64,000 nt of DNA from Paenibacillus paeoniae (lineage in GTDB: Bacteria > Bacillota > Bacilli > Paenibacillales > Paenibacillaceae). The stretch spans positions 1 to 64,000 of the forward strand of contig NZ_QUBQ01000005.1 of assembly GCF_003388735.1 (NCBI RefSeq), given 5' to 3'. Positions 8,897 through 17,701 of this stretch are shown here, piece after piece. A model generated the notes under the pieces. The model did no database searches. It saw only the letters and a program-made list of their open reading frames with translations, and was not told the DNA's origin. A program made the translations under genes and the position numbers. Numbering within the stretch: the stretch's first letter is position 1; every line of letters starts with the position of its first letter.

Positions 8897-9829
8897 ATGA
8901 CAGAATTAATCCGAACGCGGCTGCTGAGCAAAACGTACGGCATGGCAGACGTCGTCACAAATGTCAGTATGAAGGTCCGCAGCGGGGAAATTTACGGTTT
9001 CCTTGGACCTAATGGAGCGGGCAAGTCTACTTTGATGAAAATGCTTCTGAATCTGGTCAAGCCGACTGGAGGCGAAATTGAATTGTTCGGCGAACGGCTT
9101 TTGCCGGGTACGATTGAGCCGCTCAAGCGGATCGGTCATATGATCGAAGCGCCGGTATTTTATGAGAAGCTGACAGCGGAGCAAAATCTCGAGCTGCACT
9201 GCGAGTATATGGGCTACCATCGTTCGGGAGCAATCCGGGAAGCACTAGAGCTGGTTCAACTGCGCGGTATCGAGGGCAAGCCAGTCAAGCAATTCTCGCT
9301 TGGGATGAGGCAAAGGCTTGGCATCGCCAGAGCGATCTGTACGCGTCCGGAATTGTTGTTGCTGGATGAGCCAATCAACGGCCTGGACCCAGAGGGGATA
9401 CAGGAGACGCGATCGCTGTTCAGAAGGCTATGCGACGAATACGGAATGACGCTTCTGATCTCTAGTCATATGCTGGCGGAGATCGAGCAGATCGCCGATA
9501 CAATTGGTGTGCTGGATCGCGGACGTCTCCTGCAGGAAGTATCCATGGAGAGCATTCGCAGCTCCAAGACCGACTATGTGGAGATATCGACGACGGATGT
9601 GAAGCTGTGCGCATTTGTGCTGGATGATCGTTTGGGCATTCGCAACTACAAGATTGTAGGCAACACGGCCGTTCGCATCTATGCAATGTCCATGACTCAA
9701 GAGGAGCTGTTCAAGGGACTGATCTTGAACGACGTCCCGGTAACGGCTATCAATCGGCGTCATCACTCGCTGGAAGAATACTTCCTTGAATTGACACGGG
9801 GAGGTGGCGGATATGCTGCATCTCATTAA
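8897..9829 (+). CDS. ABC transporter ATP-binding protein, BcrA/LanF-like
   Basis: Nucleotide-binding subunit of an ABC-2 type exporter. Walker A GPNGAGKST is near residue 38, the signature is FSLGMRQRLGIA, Walker B is LLLLDEPINGLDP, and the switch His is in ISSHML. The 310-residue length, with a C-terminal extension of about 90 residues after the catalytic core, is typical of the bacitracin/lantibiotic immunity ATPases. Its 3' end overlaps the permease start, so they are translationally coupled. The likely role is removal of a membrane-active peptide or lipid compound; the substrate cannot be read from sequence. Confidence 0.88.
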   Translation: MTELIRTRLLSKTYGMADVVTNVSMKVRSGEIYGFLGPNGAGKSTLMKMLLNLVKPTGGEIELFGERLLPGTIEPLKRIGHMIEAPVFYEKLTAEQNLELHCEYMGYHRSGAIREALELVQLRGIEGKPVKQFSLGMRQRLGIARAICTRPELLLLDEPINGLDPEGIQETRSLFRRLCDEYGMTLLISSHMLAEIEQIADTIGVLDRGRLLQEVSMESIRSSKTDYVEISTTDVKLCAFVLDDRLGIRNYKIVGNTAVRIYAMSMTQEELFKGLILNDVPVTAINRRHHSLEEYFLELTRGGGGYAASH

Positions 9830-10508
9830 GCTGGAGCTTAAGAAAGGCAGGATGACAGGGTATCTATGGGGATCGCTCATTACGTATGGCGTTATTTTGG
9901 GCTTCCTGATCCTTATCTACATGGTGGAGGGGCCCGTTCAAGAAGAGCCTATCTTCCAAAGCAATGCGGAGATGCTGGGCCTCATTGACACGCTTATACG
10001 CGCCACGTTTATTATTTATGCATCGGTACTGCTGTCCAAACTCGTCATCGGAGAATTCCAAAACAAGACGATTGCGCTTCTGTTCGCTTATCCGGTAAGC
10101 CGCAAGAAGCTGCTGCTGGCGAAGCTGTCGATGGTGTTCATATGGACCTTAGCTAACGTTATTATTGCGAATTTTATCATTGGCACCATATTCCTGACAC
10201 TCAATGCTAACTTTGGCTATGTACAGGGTACGGTTACGTCTGGGCTGCTGATCAATCATGGCATATCTATCGTGACTCAAGCGATAGCAGCCGCAGGCAT
10301 GAGCTTGCTTCCCCTGACGATTGGGATGAGGAAAAAATCTGTTCCAGCAACGATTATTACATCTGTGCTTATCGTCGTAATCGTATGCTCCAACAACATG
10401 GGCTTCAGCCTTAGCTCGATTATCGCGATCCCGTTATCGCTTTCAGCGCTTGGCATTATGCTTACTTTTTTAAGTATTCGCAATATAGATCGAATCGATG
10501 TTGCTTAG
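9813..10508 (+). CDS. ABC-2 type permease subunit, BcrB/LanE-like
   Basis: Membrane partner of the preceding ATPase: 231 residues with about six hydrophobic helices and the amphipathic cytosolic segment (NKTIALLFAYPVSRKKLLLAK) usual for ABC-2 permeases. A GTG at 9804 would lengthen it by three residues, but GAGGTGG (9801-9807) is better placed for the ATG at 9813. The frame overlaps the ATPase gene by 17 bp. There is no large extracellular loop, so it is not a BceB-type transporter. A terminator follows. Confidence 0.83.
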   Translation: MLHLIKLELKKGRMTGYLWGSLITYGVILGFLILIYMVEGPVQEEPIFQSNAEMLGLIDTLIRATFIIYASVLLSKLVIGEFQNKTIALLFAYPVSRKKLLLAKLSMVFIWTLANVIIANFIIGTIFLTLNANFGYVQGTVTSGLLINHGISIVTQAIAAAGMSLLPLTIGMRKKSVPATIITSVLIVVIVCSNNMGFSLSSIIAIPLSLSALGIMLTFLSIRNIDRIDVA

Positions 10509-10555
10509 AGAGAATGGCTCAGTTTTCTCTTTTCAGCATTTCGATAGTAAGAGGC

Positions 10556-10587
10556 GAAGACGATCTCCCAGGAGGTCGTCTTTTTTG
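10556..10587 (+). terminator. Rho-independent terminator after the ABC transporter
   Basis: Inverted repeat AAGACGAtCTCC / GGAGgTCGTCTT followed by T residues. Confidence 0.85.
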
Positions 10588-10703
10588 AATGCGATGCATC
10601 GGTCATTCCAAGACTAAAAGAGCAAGATTCCGTAGTTTATTTCTTCCGTGATTGTGCTACAACTAGAATAGGACAATGTGTACGGGAAGCGGAGGAAATA
10701 CGA

Positions 10704-11609
10704 TTGAATAGATGGATAGTGGAGTTGCAGGTTCCGGAGGCGTTTTGTTTTGAGCAAAACGCGGCGTATTTGCAGAGATCGGCGAATGAATGCATGTATC
10801 GGATCGAAGAAGGTTTTGTTTATAAAGCAATAGCTCGTGGTGATGATACGGCCGTTATGAAGGTGGGTCCGGCTGCTGGGGGGCTTTCGTTAGAGCTTCT
10901 CGAAATGCCGAAGAACGCAGCTGCCTGCGATGGACTAATGGCTGCAGCAGTTGCATATGTGCGTGAATGGTTCGATCTGGACCGGGATTTGTCGCCATTT
11001 TATGAGCTTGCGTCAGGCGATCGACTTTTGCAGGAGCCGGTCCGGCAATTTAATGGCCTTAGGCTGATGGGCATACCGGATTTGTTCGAGGCGTTATGCT
11101 GGGGAATTATTGGACAGCAGATCAACTTGGCATTTGCCTATACGCTCAAGAGAAGGCTGATTGAATCTTACGGCATGCCGGTGGAGGCAGAGGGCGTTAC
11201 CTACTGGCTATTCCCGAAGCCGGAGTTAATCGCATCGCTGTCGGTCTCCGATCTGGAGCCGCTGCGCATGACCGTGAAAAAATGCGAGTATTTGATCGGC
11301 GCAGCGGAGGCTATCGTTTCAGGAGCAATGAGCAAGGAGCGGCTTAATGCCGCCGGCAGCTTGAAGGAAGCGGAAAAGCTGCTGACTGGCATGAGGGGGA
11401 TCGGGCCGTGGACGGCTCACTATGCGATTATGCGCTGCCTGAGGCTGCCGGACGCATTTCCCATCGACGATGTCGGCTTGCATAACGCGGTCAAGTTGCA
11501 GCTTGGCATGGATCGAAAGCCGACCAAGCCGGAGCTGATTGCGATGTCCGAAGGCTGGCGAGGCTGGGAGGCGTATGTGACTTTTTATTTGTGGCGGTTG
11601 TTGTACTAA
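10704..11609 (+). CDS. alkA: DNA-3-methyladenine glycosylase II, AlkA-like
   Basis: Base-excision repair enzyme that removes alkylated purines. The 301-residue protein has the helix-hairpin-helix signature (LTGMRGIGPWTAHY, near residue 228) and the downstream catalytic Asp in FPIDDVGL. An AlkA-type N-terminal domain precedes them. The TTG start at 10704 is supported by GGAGG 9 nt upstream, and the product then begins MNRWIVELQVP. It stands alone; no ada or ogt methyltransferase is adjacent. Confidence 0.9.
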   Translation: MNRWIVELQVPEAFCFEQNAAYLQRSANECMYRIEEGFVYKAIARGDDTAVMKVGPAAGGLSLELLEMPKNAAACDGLMAAAVAYVREWFDLDRDLSPFYELASGDRLLQEPVRQFNGLRLMGIPDLFEALCWGIIGQQINLAFAYTLKRRLIESYGMPVEAEGVTYWLFPKPELIASLSVSDLEPLRMTVKKCEYLIGAAEAIVSGAMSKERLNAAGSLKEAEKLLTGMRGIGPWTAHYAIMRCLRLPDAFPIDDVGLHNAVKLQLGMDRKPTKPELIAMSEGWRGWEAYVTFYLWRLLY

Positions 11610-11721
11610 ACTTAGCTCATGACGGAGCACTGAAGAACGCCCTTCATGGTCAACTGTGTGCGAAAGCTCGATTAGTAATGGGCTAAAAAATGATAATCTT
11701 CATGACATGCCAACGAATGAA

Positions 11722-11750
11722 TGGCCATCTTTAGTGGGATGGCTGTTTTA
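11722..11750 (+). terminator. Weak terminator-like hairpin after alkA
   Basis: GGCCATC / GATGGC(T) arms with TTTTA after them, about 115 bp downstream of the alkA stop. The rest of 11610-11917 shows no gene; its AT-rich end presumably carries the promoter of the next gene. Confidence 0.5.
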
Positions 11751-11917
11751 GGCTGTCGAGAAACATTTTTGACAAAGCTCAAGGCGTTTTTATATACGAA
11801 TGGTATTAATTGAGAAGTTTGTCGATCCATAAAATGGATACTTAGACTCATTGTAACAAAAACCTAATAATTGTAAACTTGGACTTAAATCCAATAATAT
11901 CCCATAGGAGGGTTTTT

Positions 11918-12283
11918 ATGAGAAAAGTATTTCGTATCTATGGACTTGTTGCATTGATCTTTATTCTGACTGCAACCACTGTATTTGCTGCCAACCAATC
12001 AAGCACCGCTTACGCCACAGGCGGAGGAAATGACGCCAGTTCTTCGTATATTAACGGTCAAGGTCAAATGGGTAAAATAAAATTCAATTCATCCGGCGGT
12101 GGCTATGGCTTCTATGAAAAATCTTGTACAGGAACGGTTACCACATATGGCCCTGCCAGCTATATCCCTGCTGACGGGGGTTCAGTTGAACAACTTGTGG
12201 CAATGCCATCCAACTGCAAGTTTAAGCTACACATTACTAGCGGAGTGTTTCCGGTAGCCGGCACAATTCAAAACTACAGCTAA
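11918..12283 (+). CDS. Small secreted protein of unknown function
   Basis: 121 residues starting at an ATG preceded by AGGAGGG; the frame is open a little further upstream but without a ribosome site. Residues 1-27 form a classical signal peptide (MRKVFRIYG, hydrophobic core, VFAAN cleavage region). The mature part, about 95 residues, is rich in Gly, Ser, Thr and Asn and contains two Cys (SCTG and NCKF) that could form one disulfide. No charged catalytic pattern is visible and I do not recognise the family. A strong terminator follows, so it is a single-gene transcript. Confidence 0.7.
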   Translation: MRKVFRIYGLVALIFILTATTVFAANQSSTAYATGGGNDASSSYINGQGQMGKIKFNSSGGGYGFYEKSCTGTVTTYGPASYIPADGGSVEQLVAMPSNCKFKLHITSGVFPVAGTIQNYS

Positions 12284-12321
12284 TACACACGTAAGCGCTC
12301 CTCTGATTAGGACGAGCGATC

Positions 12322-12356
12322 AGACTGTCGAGAAAATCTCGGCAGTCTATTTTTAT
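12322..12356 (+). terminator. Rho-independent terminator of the secreted-protein gene
   Basis: AGACTGtCGAGA / TCTCGgCAGTCT arms with a 3-nt loop, followed by ATTTTTATT. Confidence 0.85.
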
Positions 12357-12553
12357 TCCCATTTCTATCAACACGACATTGCATGTAATTGTGATAATAA
12401 CATTAACTATACTTATATTTTTTTGATTCGTTCAAAAGACGATTAGATAGCCTTGCGCCTGGATAAGGCGACAAAGTGTGGGAACCCTCATTTTCTTCTC
12501 CTTACACACTAAAAACAAACAGAGCAAACCCTGGACATTCATATAGGCGCGAG

Positions 12554-13435
12554 CTACAGCTCCCTGACCTGCTTATAATATTGCCCAGGCGATACGCCCG
12601 TGAACTGCTTGAACACTTTGCTGAAGTAATAGGGGTCTTCAAGGCCAGTCAAATAACCGATTTCCCCGAAGCCCATATGCGTCGCCTGAATAAGCTCCTG
12701 CGCATGCTGGATTCGAACCTTGTTGACGTACCGCGTAATGGTGTACCCCGTCGTTTCCTTGAAGATCCGGTTCAAATAATCATAATTGGATTCGAATTCT
12801 CGCTCGATCAGGGCGCTTCCAATCTTCTCCATGTAGTGCTGATGGATATAGTCGAGCAGGGCATGGACTTTGGCTACAGCCTTGGAGCCTTTCCCCCCTT
12901 CATGCCGCAGCTTGTGCAGGAAGTAGTCCCGCGACAGCTCGATGAGCAGCCCGGAGAAGCGCAGAGCGGTTAGTCCCCGATTGTAATGCTTGCGTCTATA
13001 GAGAATCAGCAGCTCATTCAGCGCATGCATCATTTGGCTGAAGCTGTTTTTGTCGGAGAGTGAGTGCAGCTTGGGGAAGTAATAAGTCGTTTCCTCTTCC
13101 GGGTCGGCTTGCTCCTCCAACAGAATGCTTTTGGCCAGCTCAAGCGGGTTCAATTCTTCGACGGCGGATATGCCCGGATGTTTGAAGTGAAAGTAATAGT
13201 AATCGCAAGGGGCCTTCTTCGTGCCCTCGTGATCCAGTCCAGGCTCCAGCAGAAGAGAATCCCCGCGTTTCAGCACGTAATCACGTCCATCCTCCCTCAT
13301 ATGAAGCTCTCCATTTTTTACGATGTAAAGAATGTGCTCGTCGGTATTGCGGTGAAAATGAATCCATGGAGCCGTATAGGAAACGAAGCCCATCAGCATT
13401 ATTTTGGGAACTCGGTCGACGTTCATTTTTAACAT
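12554..13435 (-). CDS. AraC/XylS-family transcriptional regulator
   Basis: 293 residues with an N-terminal cupin-like sensor domain (HFHRNTDEHILYIVKNGEL, LLLEPGLDHEG) and a C-terminal pair of AraC helix-turn-helix motifs (YDYLNRIFKETTGYTITRYV; GLEDPYYFSKVFKQFTGVSPGQYY). It is transcribed away from the Gfo/Idh/MocA-ThuA operon, with 131 bp between the starts, which suggests that it controls that operon in response to a sugar or sugar derivative. The start ATG has GAGGGTG upstream. Confidence 0.9.
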   Translation of the reverse strand: MLKMNVDRVPKIMLMGFVSYTAPWIHFHRNTDEHILYIVKNGELHMREDGRDYVLKRGDSLLLEPGLDHEGTKKAPCDYYYFHFKHPGISAVEELNPLELAKSILLEEQADPEEETTYYFPKLHSLSDKNSFSQMMHALNELLILYRRKHYNRGLTALRFSGLLIELSRDYFLHKLRHEGGKGSKAVAKVHALLDYIHQHYMEKIGSALIEREFESNYDYLNRIFKETTGYTITRYVNKVRIQHAQELIQATHMGFGEIGYLTGLEDPYYFSKVFKQFTGVSPGQYYKQVREL

Positions 13436-13566
13436 AAAGATTCACACCCTCTATTCGGAAAAGTCGGTATTGTACAAAAAGCGTCATGATTGCTCATTTT
13501 CGATTATTCTAGCACACTCTATACTGTTGGTGAACGGCCAACTCACTTGTGAAATGGAGGGTGGAT

Positions 13567-14610
13567 ATGGAGAAGCTGAGGATCGGGGTCATTGGGCTTG
13601 GCGGTATTGCGAATTATCACATCTGGGGCATTAAGCAAAGTCCGGATGCCGAGCTATGGGCGATCTGCGACGTGAACGAACAAGCGCTTGCGGAACGAGG
13701 CGAATCGCTGGGCATCCCGATGGAGAGGCGTTTTTTGCGCCATGAGGACATGCTTCAGAACGGAGAAGTCGATGCGGTTATGATCGGTACGCCGAACTTC
13801 AACCACTTTGCGGTGGCTCGTGACGCGATGCGATTCGGAAAGCCGTTTGCGCTGGAGAAGCCGATCGCGATGAATATGCGGGAGGCGCTCGTGCTGCGAG
13901 AAGAACTGCAGAAGTCCCCCATCCCTCATATGGTGTGCTTTACGTACCGCTATAAGTCCGCTGCCCGCTATGCGCGGCAGTTGATTGCCGAAGGCAAGCT
14001 TGGACGCATCCATCATATATATAGCCAGTATTTGCAAGGGTGGGCCATTGACGAGAAGCTTCCGCTCGTATGGCGATTCAGCAAGGAGCTGTCTGGCTCC
14101 GGCGCTCTCGGCGATCTGGGTTCGCATATTCTTGATCTGCATCGTTTCCTGGTGGGCGAGACGGAGAAGGTTATGGCGCACGCTGATACGATTATCCGTG
14201 AGCGTGAGTTGATCAGCGGCAATGGCAGGGGCGAGGTAGATGTCGATGACTTCTGCCATGTGCTAGGGCGGATGGAGGGCGGCATCTCGTCCTCCATGCA
14301 GATTTCCCGGTTTGCGTTCGGCCGCGGGAATTACCAGCGCATCGAGATTTACGGCTCCACAGGGTCGCTCGTATATAATCTGGAGGAATCGGACTCGCTG
14401 CAGGTGAACTTTGCGGATGAAGAGGGCGGATTTCAGGATGTTGCCGTGCCGGAGAGCTGCATAGCGGAGCAAATGCAGTCCTTCTTCAATTTGCTGCGCG
14501 GCAGGGGAGACGGGTTGGATGCAACCATTGAGGACGGTTATATCAATCAGCGGACGCTGGACGCTATTATTGAATCGTTTACAGAGGAGCGCTGGGTGTC
14601 GACGGTGTAG
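13567..14610 (+). CDS. Gfo/Idh/MocA-family NAD(P)-dependent oxidoreductase
   Basis: Dehydrogenase of the glucose-fructose oxidoreductase/inositol dehydrogenase family, 347 residues. The N-terminal Rossmann motif is GVIGLGGIANYH, EKPIAMN is the conserved EKP dinucleotide-site motif, and a C-terminal alpha/beta domain carries the usual substrate-site region (GALGDLGSHILDLHRFL). The ATG at 13567 is chosen over a GTG at 13549 because GGAGGG lies 5 nt before it. It is probably co-transcribed with the ThuA gene. The substrate, a cyclic polyol or sugar, cannot be specified. Confidence 0.88.
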   Translation: MEKLRIGVIGLGGIANYHIWGIKQSPDAELWAICDVNEQALAERGESLGIPMERRFLRHEDMLQNGEVDAVMIGTPNFNHFAVARDAMRFGKPFALEKPIAMNMREALVLREELQKSPIPHMVCFTYRYKSAARYARQLIAEGKLGRIHHIYSQYLQGWAIDEKLPLVWRFSKELSGSGALGDLGSHILDLHRFLVGETEKVMAHADTIIRERELISGNGRGEVDVDDFCHVLGRMEGGISSSMQISRFAFGRGNYQRIEIYGSTGSLVYNLEESDSLQVNFADEEGGFQDVAVPESCIAEQMQSFFNLLRGRGDGLDATIEDGYINQRTLDAIIESFTEERWVSTV

Positions 14611-14714
14611 TGGACGGCGAGGCCGATCTGCTGGAAGCCGTGTAACTTGGATTAGGGGTAAGACTCGGAAGTGAAATGAAAAAAATGGTTACAGGAATAG
14701 GAGATGAAGATATT

Positions 14715-15449
14715 ATGACAATTCGCGTAACGGTATGGAACGAATATCGGCATGAAAAACAAAATGAGCTGGTAGCCAGCATTTATCCAGAGGGCATCCA
14801 TAATGCCATCGGCAACTATTTGAAGACGAATGAGCCGGTGGAGGTTCGCACAGCGACACTGGATGAGCCGGATCATGGTCTGACCGATGAGGTGCTCGCG
14901 AGCACGGATGTACTGATCTGGTGGGGACATATCGCGCATGATGAAGTGCGCGACGACATTGTGGAGAAGGTGCGGGACCGTGTTGTCTCGGACGGCATGG
15001 GGCTTATCGTACTTCACTCCGGCCATGCTTCCAAGCTGTTCGAGCGTCTGCTCGGCACGAAGACGGGTACGTTGAAATGGCGTGATGATGGCGAACGCGA
15101 AAGAGTATGGGTCATCGAGCATGGTCATCCGATTGCGGAAGGACTTGGCGATTACTTCGAAATTCCGAAAGAAGAAATGTACGGCGAGCGCTTCGAGATT
15201 CCAGCGCCGGACGAGCTTGTCTTCATCTCGTGGTTCGAGGGCGGCGAAGTATTCCGCAGCGGCTGCTGCTACCGTCGCGGCAAGGGCAAGCTGTTCTACT
15301 TCCGTCCAGGCCATGAAACATTCCCAATCTACCATCAGCCGGAAGTGCTGAAGGTCATCGGCAACGCCGTTCGCTGGGCTGCGCCTATAGCAGGTGCGGC
15401 AACTCGCTCCGGACGTATGGAGCCAATTGAGCCGATCGGCAAAAACTAG
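14715..15449 (+). CDS. ThuA-like protein (trehalose utilisation family)
   Basis: 244-residue ThuA-domain protein of the class I glutamine amidotransferase-like fold, a family linked to disaccharide catabolism in rhizobia. It begins with the characteristic RVTVWNEYRHEK. Further motifs are DVLIWWGHIAHDEV, LIVLHSGHASK, EHGHPIAEGL and YFRPGHETFPIYH. The open frame extends 13 codons further upstream, but the ATG at 14715 matches the family N-terminus and has AGGAG 12 nt before it. The pairing with a Gfo/Idh/MocA dehydrogenase is recurrent and fits oxidation of a sugar to a keto-sugar. A terminator follows at 15528. Confidence 0.88.
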   Translation: MTIRVTVWNEYRHEKQNELVASIYPEGIHNAIGNYLKTNEPVEVRTATLDEPDHGLTDEVLASTDVLIWWGHIAHDEVRDDIVEKVRDRVVSDGMGLIVLHSGHASKLFERLLGTKTGTLKWRDDGERERVWVIEHGHPIAEGLGDYFEIPKEEMYGERFEIPAPDELVFISWFEGGEVFRSGCCYRRGKGKLFYFRPGHETFPIYHQPEVLKVIGNAVRWAAPIAGAATRSGRMEPIEPIGKN

Positions 15450-15527
15450 CAGTAAAGCGACTGGTTAGCGCATAAGCACAAAACAGACCAGCTTGTTTGT
15501 AGACAACTTTGTATAGGCTGATTCGCA

Positions 15528-15572
15528 GGTTCTGATCTCTCCTTATCCGCCAGGAGAGATCAGAGCCTATTT
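15528..15572 (+). terminator. Terminator after the ThuA gene, within a gene-free stretch
   Basis: Fifteen-base arms GGTTCTGATCTCTCC / GGAGAGATCAGAGCC, pairing fully with one G-U, then TATTTG. The T tract is short, so it could work in either direction. The rest of 15450-15780 shows no gene and presumably carries the promoter of the polyketide operon. Confidence 0.7.
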
Positions 15573-15780
15573 GCGCATAGGCAAGAGGCGGAATTCGGCT
15601 GCGCTCGATCCTATCGGCAGCGAAGGAGTTGTCTTTGAAAATGGATGCTTCAACGCTACTTTCACGATATTGTCCGCTATTAAGCGGCAGCTTGTACATA
15701 TTGCGGGATCGGATCGAATAGACTTTTCCTAATACGGGCTTGTCTGGTTGTATGGACGGGTATGAGGAGGGGAAAGAAGG

Positions 15781-16968
15781 ATGAGAATGCATGATGAGAG
15801 TATGGACATTGCTATATTGGGGCTGGGAACGGCTGTTCCGCCCTATCGGATGGATCAGGAGGATACGTCCCGCAGGCTGACGGAGGCCTTGTCCGACGCG
15901 GGATATTCCGATTCCAGCCGGTGGGCCAAACGGATATTTCGGCAGTGCGGTGTAGAAAGCCGCTATACCTGCGAGCCGAATTTGCTTGAGCCCGCTGCGA
16001 ATTGCCGATACTTTCCGAGTGCGGACAAGCACACAGAGGTACCGTCAACCAGCGGACGCATGGCGGTGTATAAGCGGGCATCGGTTCCGCTTGCGGCAGA
16101 GGCAGCACGCAAGGCACTGGCGGACAGCGGCGTACAAGGGAATGAGATTACCCATCTAATCACGGTCAGCTGTACGGGGCAGTTTCTTCCGGGACTAGAC
16201 GCTGCGCTAATGGGAGAGCTGGGGCTTCGTCCCATTGTAGCGCGGGTGCCGCTTACTTTTCTAGGTTGCGCTGCGGGGTTGAAGGCGGTCTGTCTGTCCA
16301 AGAAGCTGGTAGCGGGCCAGCCGTATGCACGAGCCTTGGTCGTATGCGTGGAGCTGTGCACGCTTCATATTCAGCCATCCAGTGACAGGGAAGCGCTCTA
16401 TGGGGCATCGTTCTTCGGCGATGGGGCTTCCGCTTGCGTGGTAGGCACGCCGGACGAGAACCAGCGGGATGTATTCCTGCTAGGCGAGGAAAGATCGGTG
16501 CTGCTGCCCGGCAGTGCGGGGGAGATGATCTGGGAGGTAGGCAACCATGGGTTCGATCTCTATCTATCCCCATCGATTCCCCGATTGATCGGGGAGCATG
16601 TTCCCACAGAAGTCGACTTTCTTCTGGATGGTGTGCCTAAGCCGGACTTATGGGCGATTCACCCGGGCGGCAGAGGCATTGTCGATATTATGCAAGACAT
16701 GTTTGGGCTGAGCGACAAGCAGACCTCGGCTAGCCGAACGATATTGCGCGAGTACGGCAATATGTCGTCTGCTACGATACTATTTGTCCTGAACGAGATG
16801 AAGCGATTGTTGCGTGAGGATGGAGCCGGATTTAAGGAGGGCATTGCGCTGGCCTTCGGTCCAGGGGTGACAGCGGAGATGATTCGTATTGCCTACTCTC
16901 CGTCTATGCAAGCAAGAAATACGGAAGGTTGGACAGATAACGCCACAGAGGCGGATGCCTATGCTTAA
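15781..16968 (+). CDS. Type III polyketide synthase (chalcone/stilbene synthase family)
   Basis: Homodimeric thiolase-fold enzyme that condenses malonyl-CoA onto an acyl-CoA starter to form pyrones, resorcinols or related rings. 395 residues, typical length. The catalytic triad is visible: Cys163 (TFLGCAAG), His294 (WAIHPGG) and Asn327 (YGNMSSAT). GFDLYLSP and a C-terminal FGPGVTAE loop also match the family. GAGGAGGGG precedes the start. Its last 8 bp overlap the methyltransferase start. The three-gene arrangement (synthase, methyltransferase, FAD oxidoreductase) resembles Streptomyces srsABC, which makes methylated alkylresorcinols and quinones, so a phenolic lipid is my best guess for the product; the Bacillus bpsAB pair is another relative. 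Confidence 0.92.
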   Translation: MRMHDESMDIAILGLGTAVPPYRMDQEDTSRRLTEALSDAGYSDSSRWAKRIFRQCGVESRYTCEPNLLEPAANCRYFPSADKHTEVPSTSGRMAVYKRASVPLAAEAARKALADSGVQGNEITHLITVSCTGQFLPGLDAALMGELGLRPIVARVPLTFLGCAAGLKAVCLSKKLVAGQPYARALVVCVELCTLHIQPSSDREALYGASFFGDGASACVVGTPDENQRDVFLLGEERSVLLPGSAGEMIWEVGNHGFDLYLSPSIPRLIGEHVPTEVDFLLDGVPKPDLWAIHPGGRGIVDIMQDMFGLSDKQTSASRTILREYGNMSSATILFVLNEMKRLLREDGAGFKEGIALAFGPGVTAEMIRIAYSPSMQARNTEGWTDNATEADAYA

Positions 16969-17695
16969 AGCTCTTCAGAATCGGGAGTCGAGACCTGAAT
17001 ATATGGACGATACCTCACAGGGCGGACCGGAGCTTCGTGAAGCGCTGGTCCATCTGCGGCGGCTGAATCGATTGTTCGGCGCGGCTTCGCCCACTCTCTA
17101 CGGTGTGAAACGATTGTGGAAGGCTGCGGGCTCCCCTAAGGAGTTGTCCATTCTGGACGTTGGAGCAGGTTCGGGAGATGTGAATCAAAAGCTTCTTCGA
17201 TGGGCGCTGGAGGAAGGGATTCGGCTGAATGTAACGCTTGTTGATACGACGGAAGAGGCGGTAAAAGAGGCGAATCTATTCTTCTGGAACGAATCGCGTG
17301 TCAGCGTTAGTCAAGGCGATCTGTTCGAGCTGGATGCGGAATCTGCGGATGTGGTCACGGGAACGCAATTTCTGCATCATTTTACAGGAGAGGATCTGGA
17401 GCGGGCAGTGAGACAAATGCTGCAAGTATCCCGGATCGGCGTTGTCATTAACGACATTCATCGGCATCCTCTGTCGTGGCTGGCTGTGTGGCTGACTACC
17501 CGGCTCATCTCGCGCAATTCCTATATACGGCATGACGGGCCATTATCGGTGGCCAAAGGATTCAGAGGAGAAGATTGGAGGAGGCTGAGAGAGGCATTGT
17601 CGCTCACTCCGACGGAATTCCAGCATGTCTGGCGGCCATTGTTCCGATATGCGGTCATGATCAGTAAGGATGGAGAGATGCCCCATGCGAGGTGA
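16961..17695 (+). CDS. Class I SAM-dependent methyltransferase of the polyketide operon
   Basis: 244 residues with SAM motif I ILDVGAGSGDVN near residue 60, an acidic strand-2 end (LVDTT), and a motif II/post-I region (DVVTGTQFLHHF). A C-terminal region ends in RPLFRYAVMI. The start is the ATG at 16961 inside the end of the synthase gene, with AGAGGCGG 6 nt upstream; longer upstream frames overlap the synthase without a ribosome site. By analogy with SrsB it probably methylates the polyketide product on O or C; the acceptor is not known. Confidence 0.85.
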   Translation: MLKALQNRESRPEYMDDTSQGGPELREALVHLRRLNRLFGAASPTLYGVKRLWKAAGSPKELSILDVGAGSGDVNQKLLRWALEEGIRLNVTLVDTTEEAVKEANLFFWNESRVSVSQGDLFELDAESADVVTGTQFLHHFTGEDLERAVRQMLQVSRIGVVINDIHRHPLSWLAVWLTTRLISRNSYIRHDGPLSVAKGFRGEDWRRLREALSLTPTEFQHVWRPLFRYAVMISKDGEMPHAR

Positions 17696-17701
17696 GGGTA
17701 C

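Noticed and set aside
12476..12973. Plus-strand 165-codon frame opposite the AraC-type gene
   Set aside because: It is a mirror frame of the regulator; the minus strand has clear domain motifs and a ribosome site.
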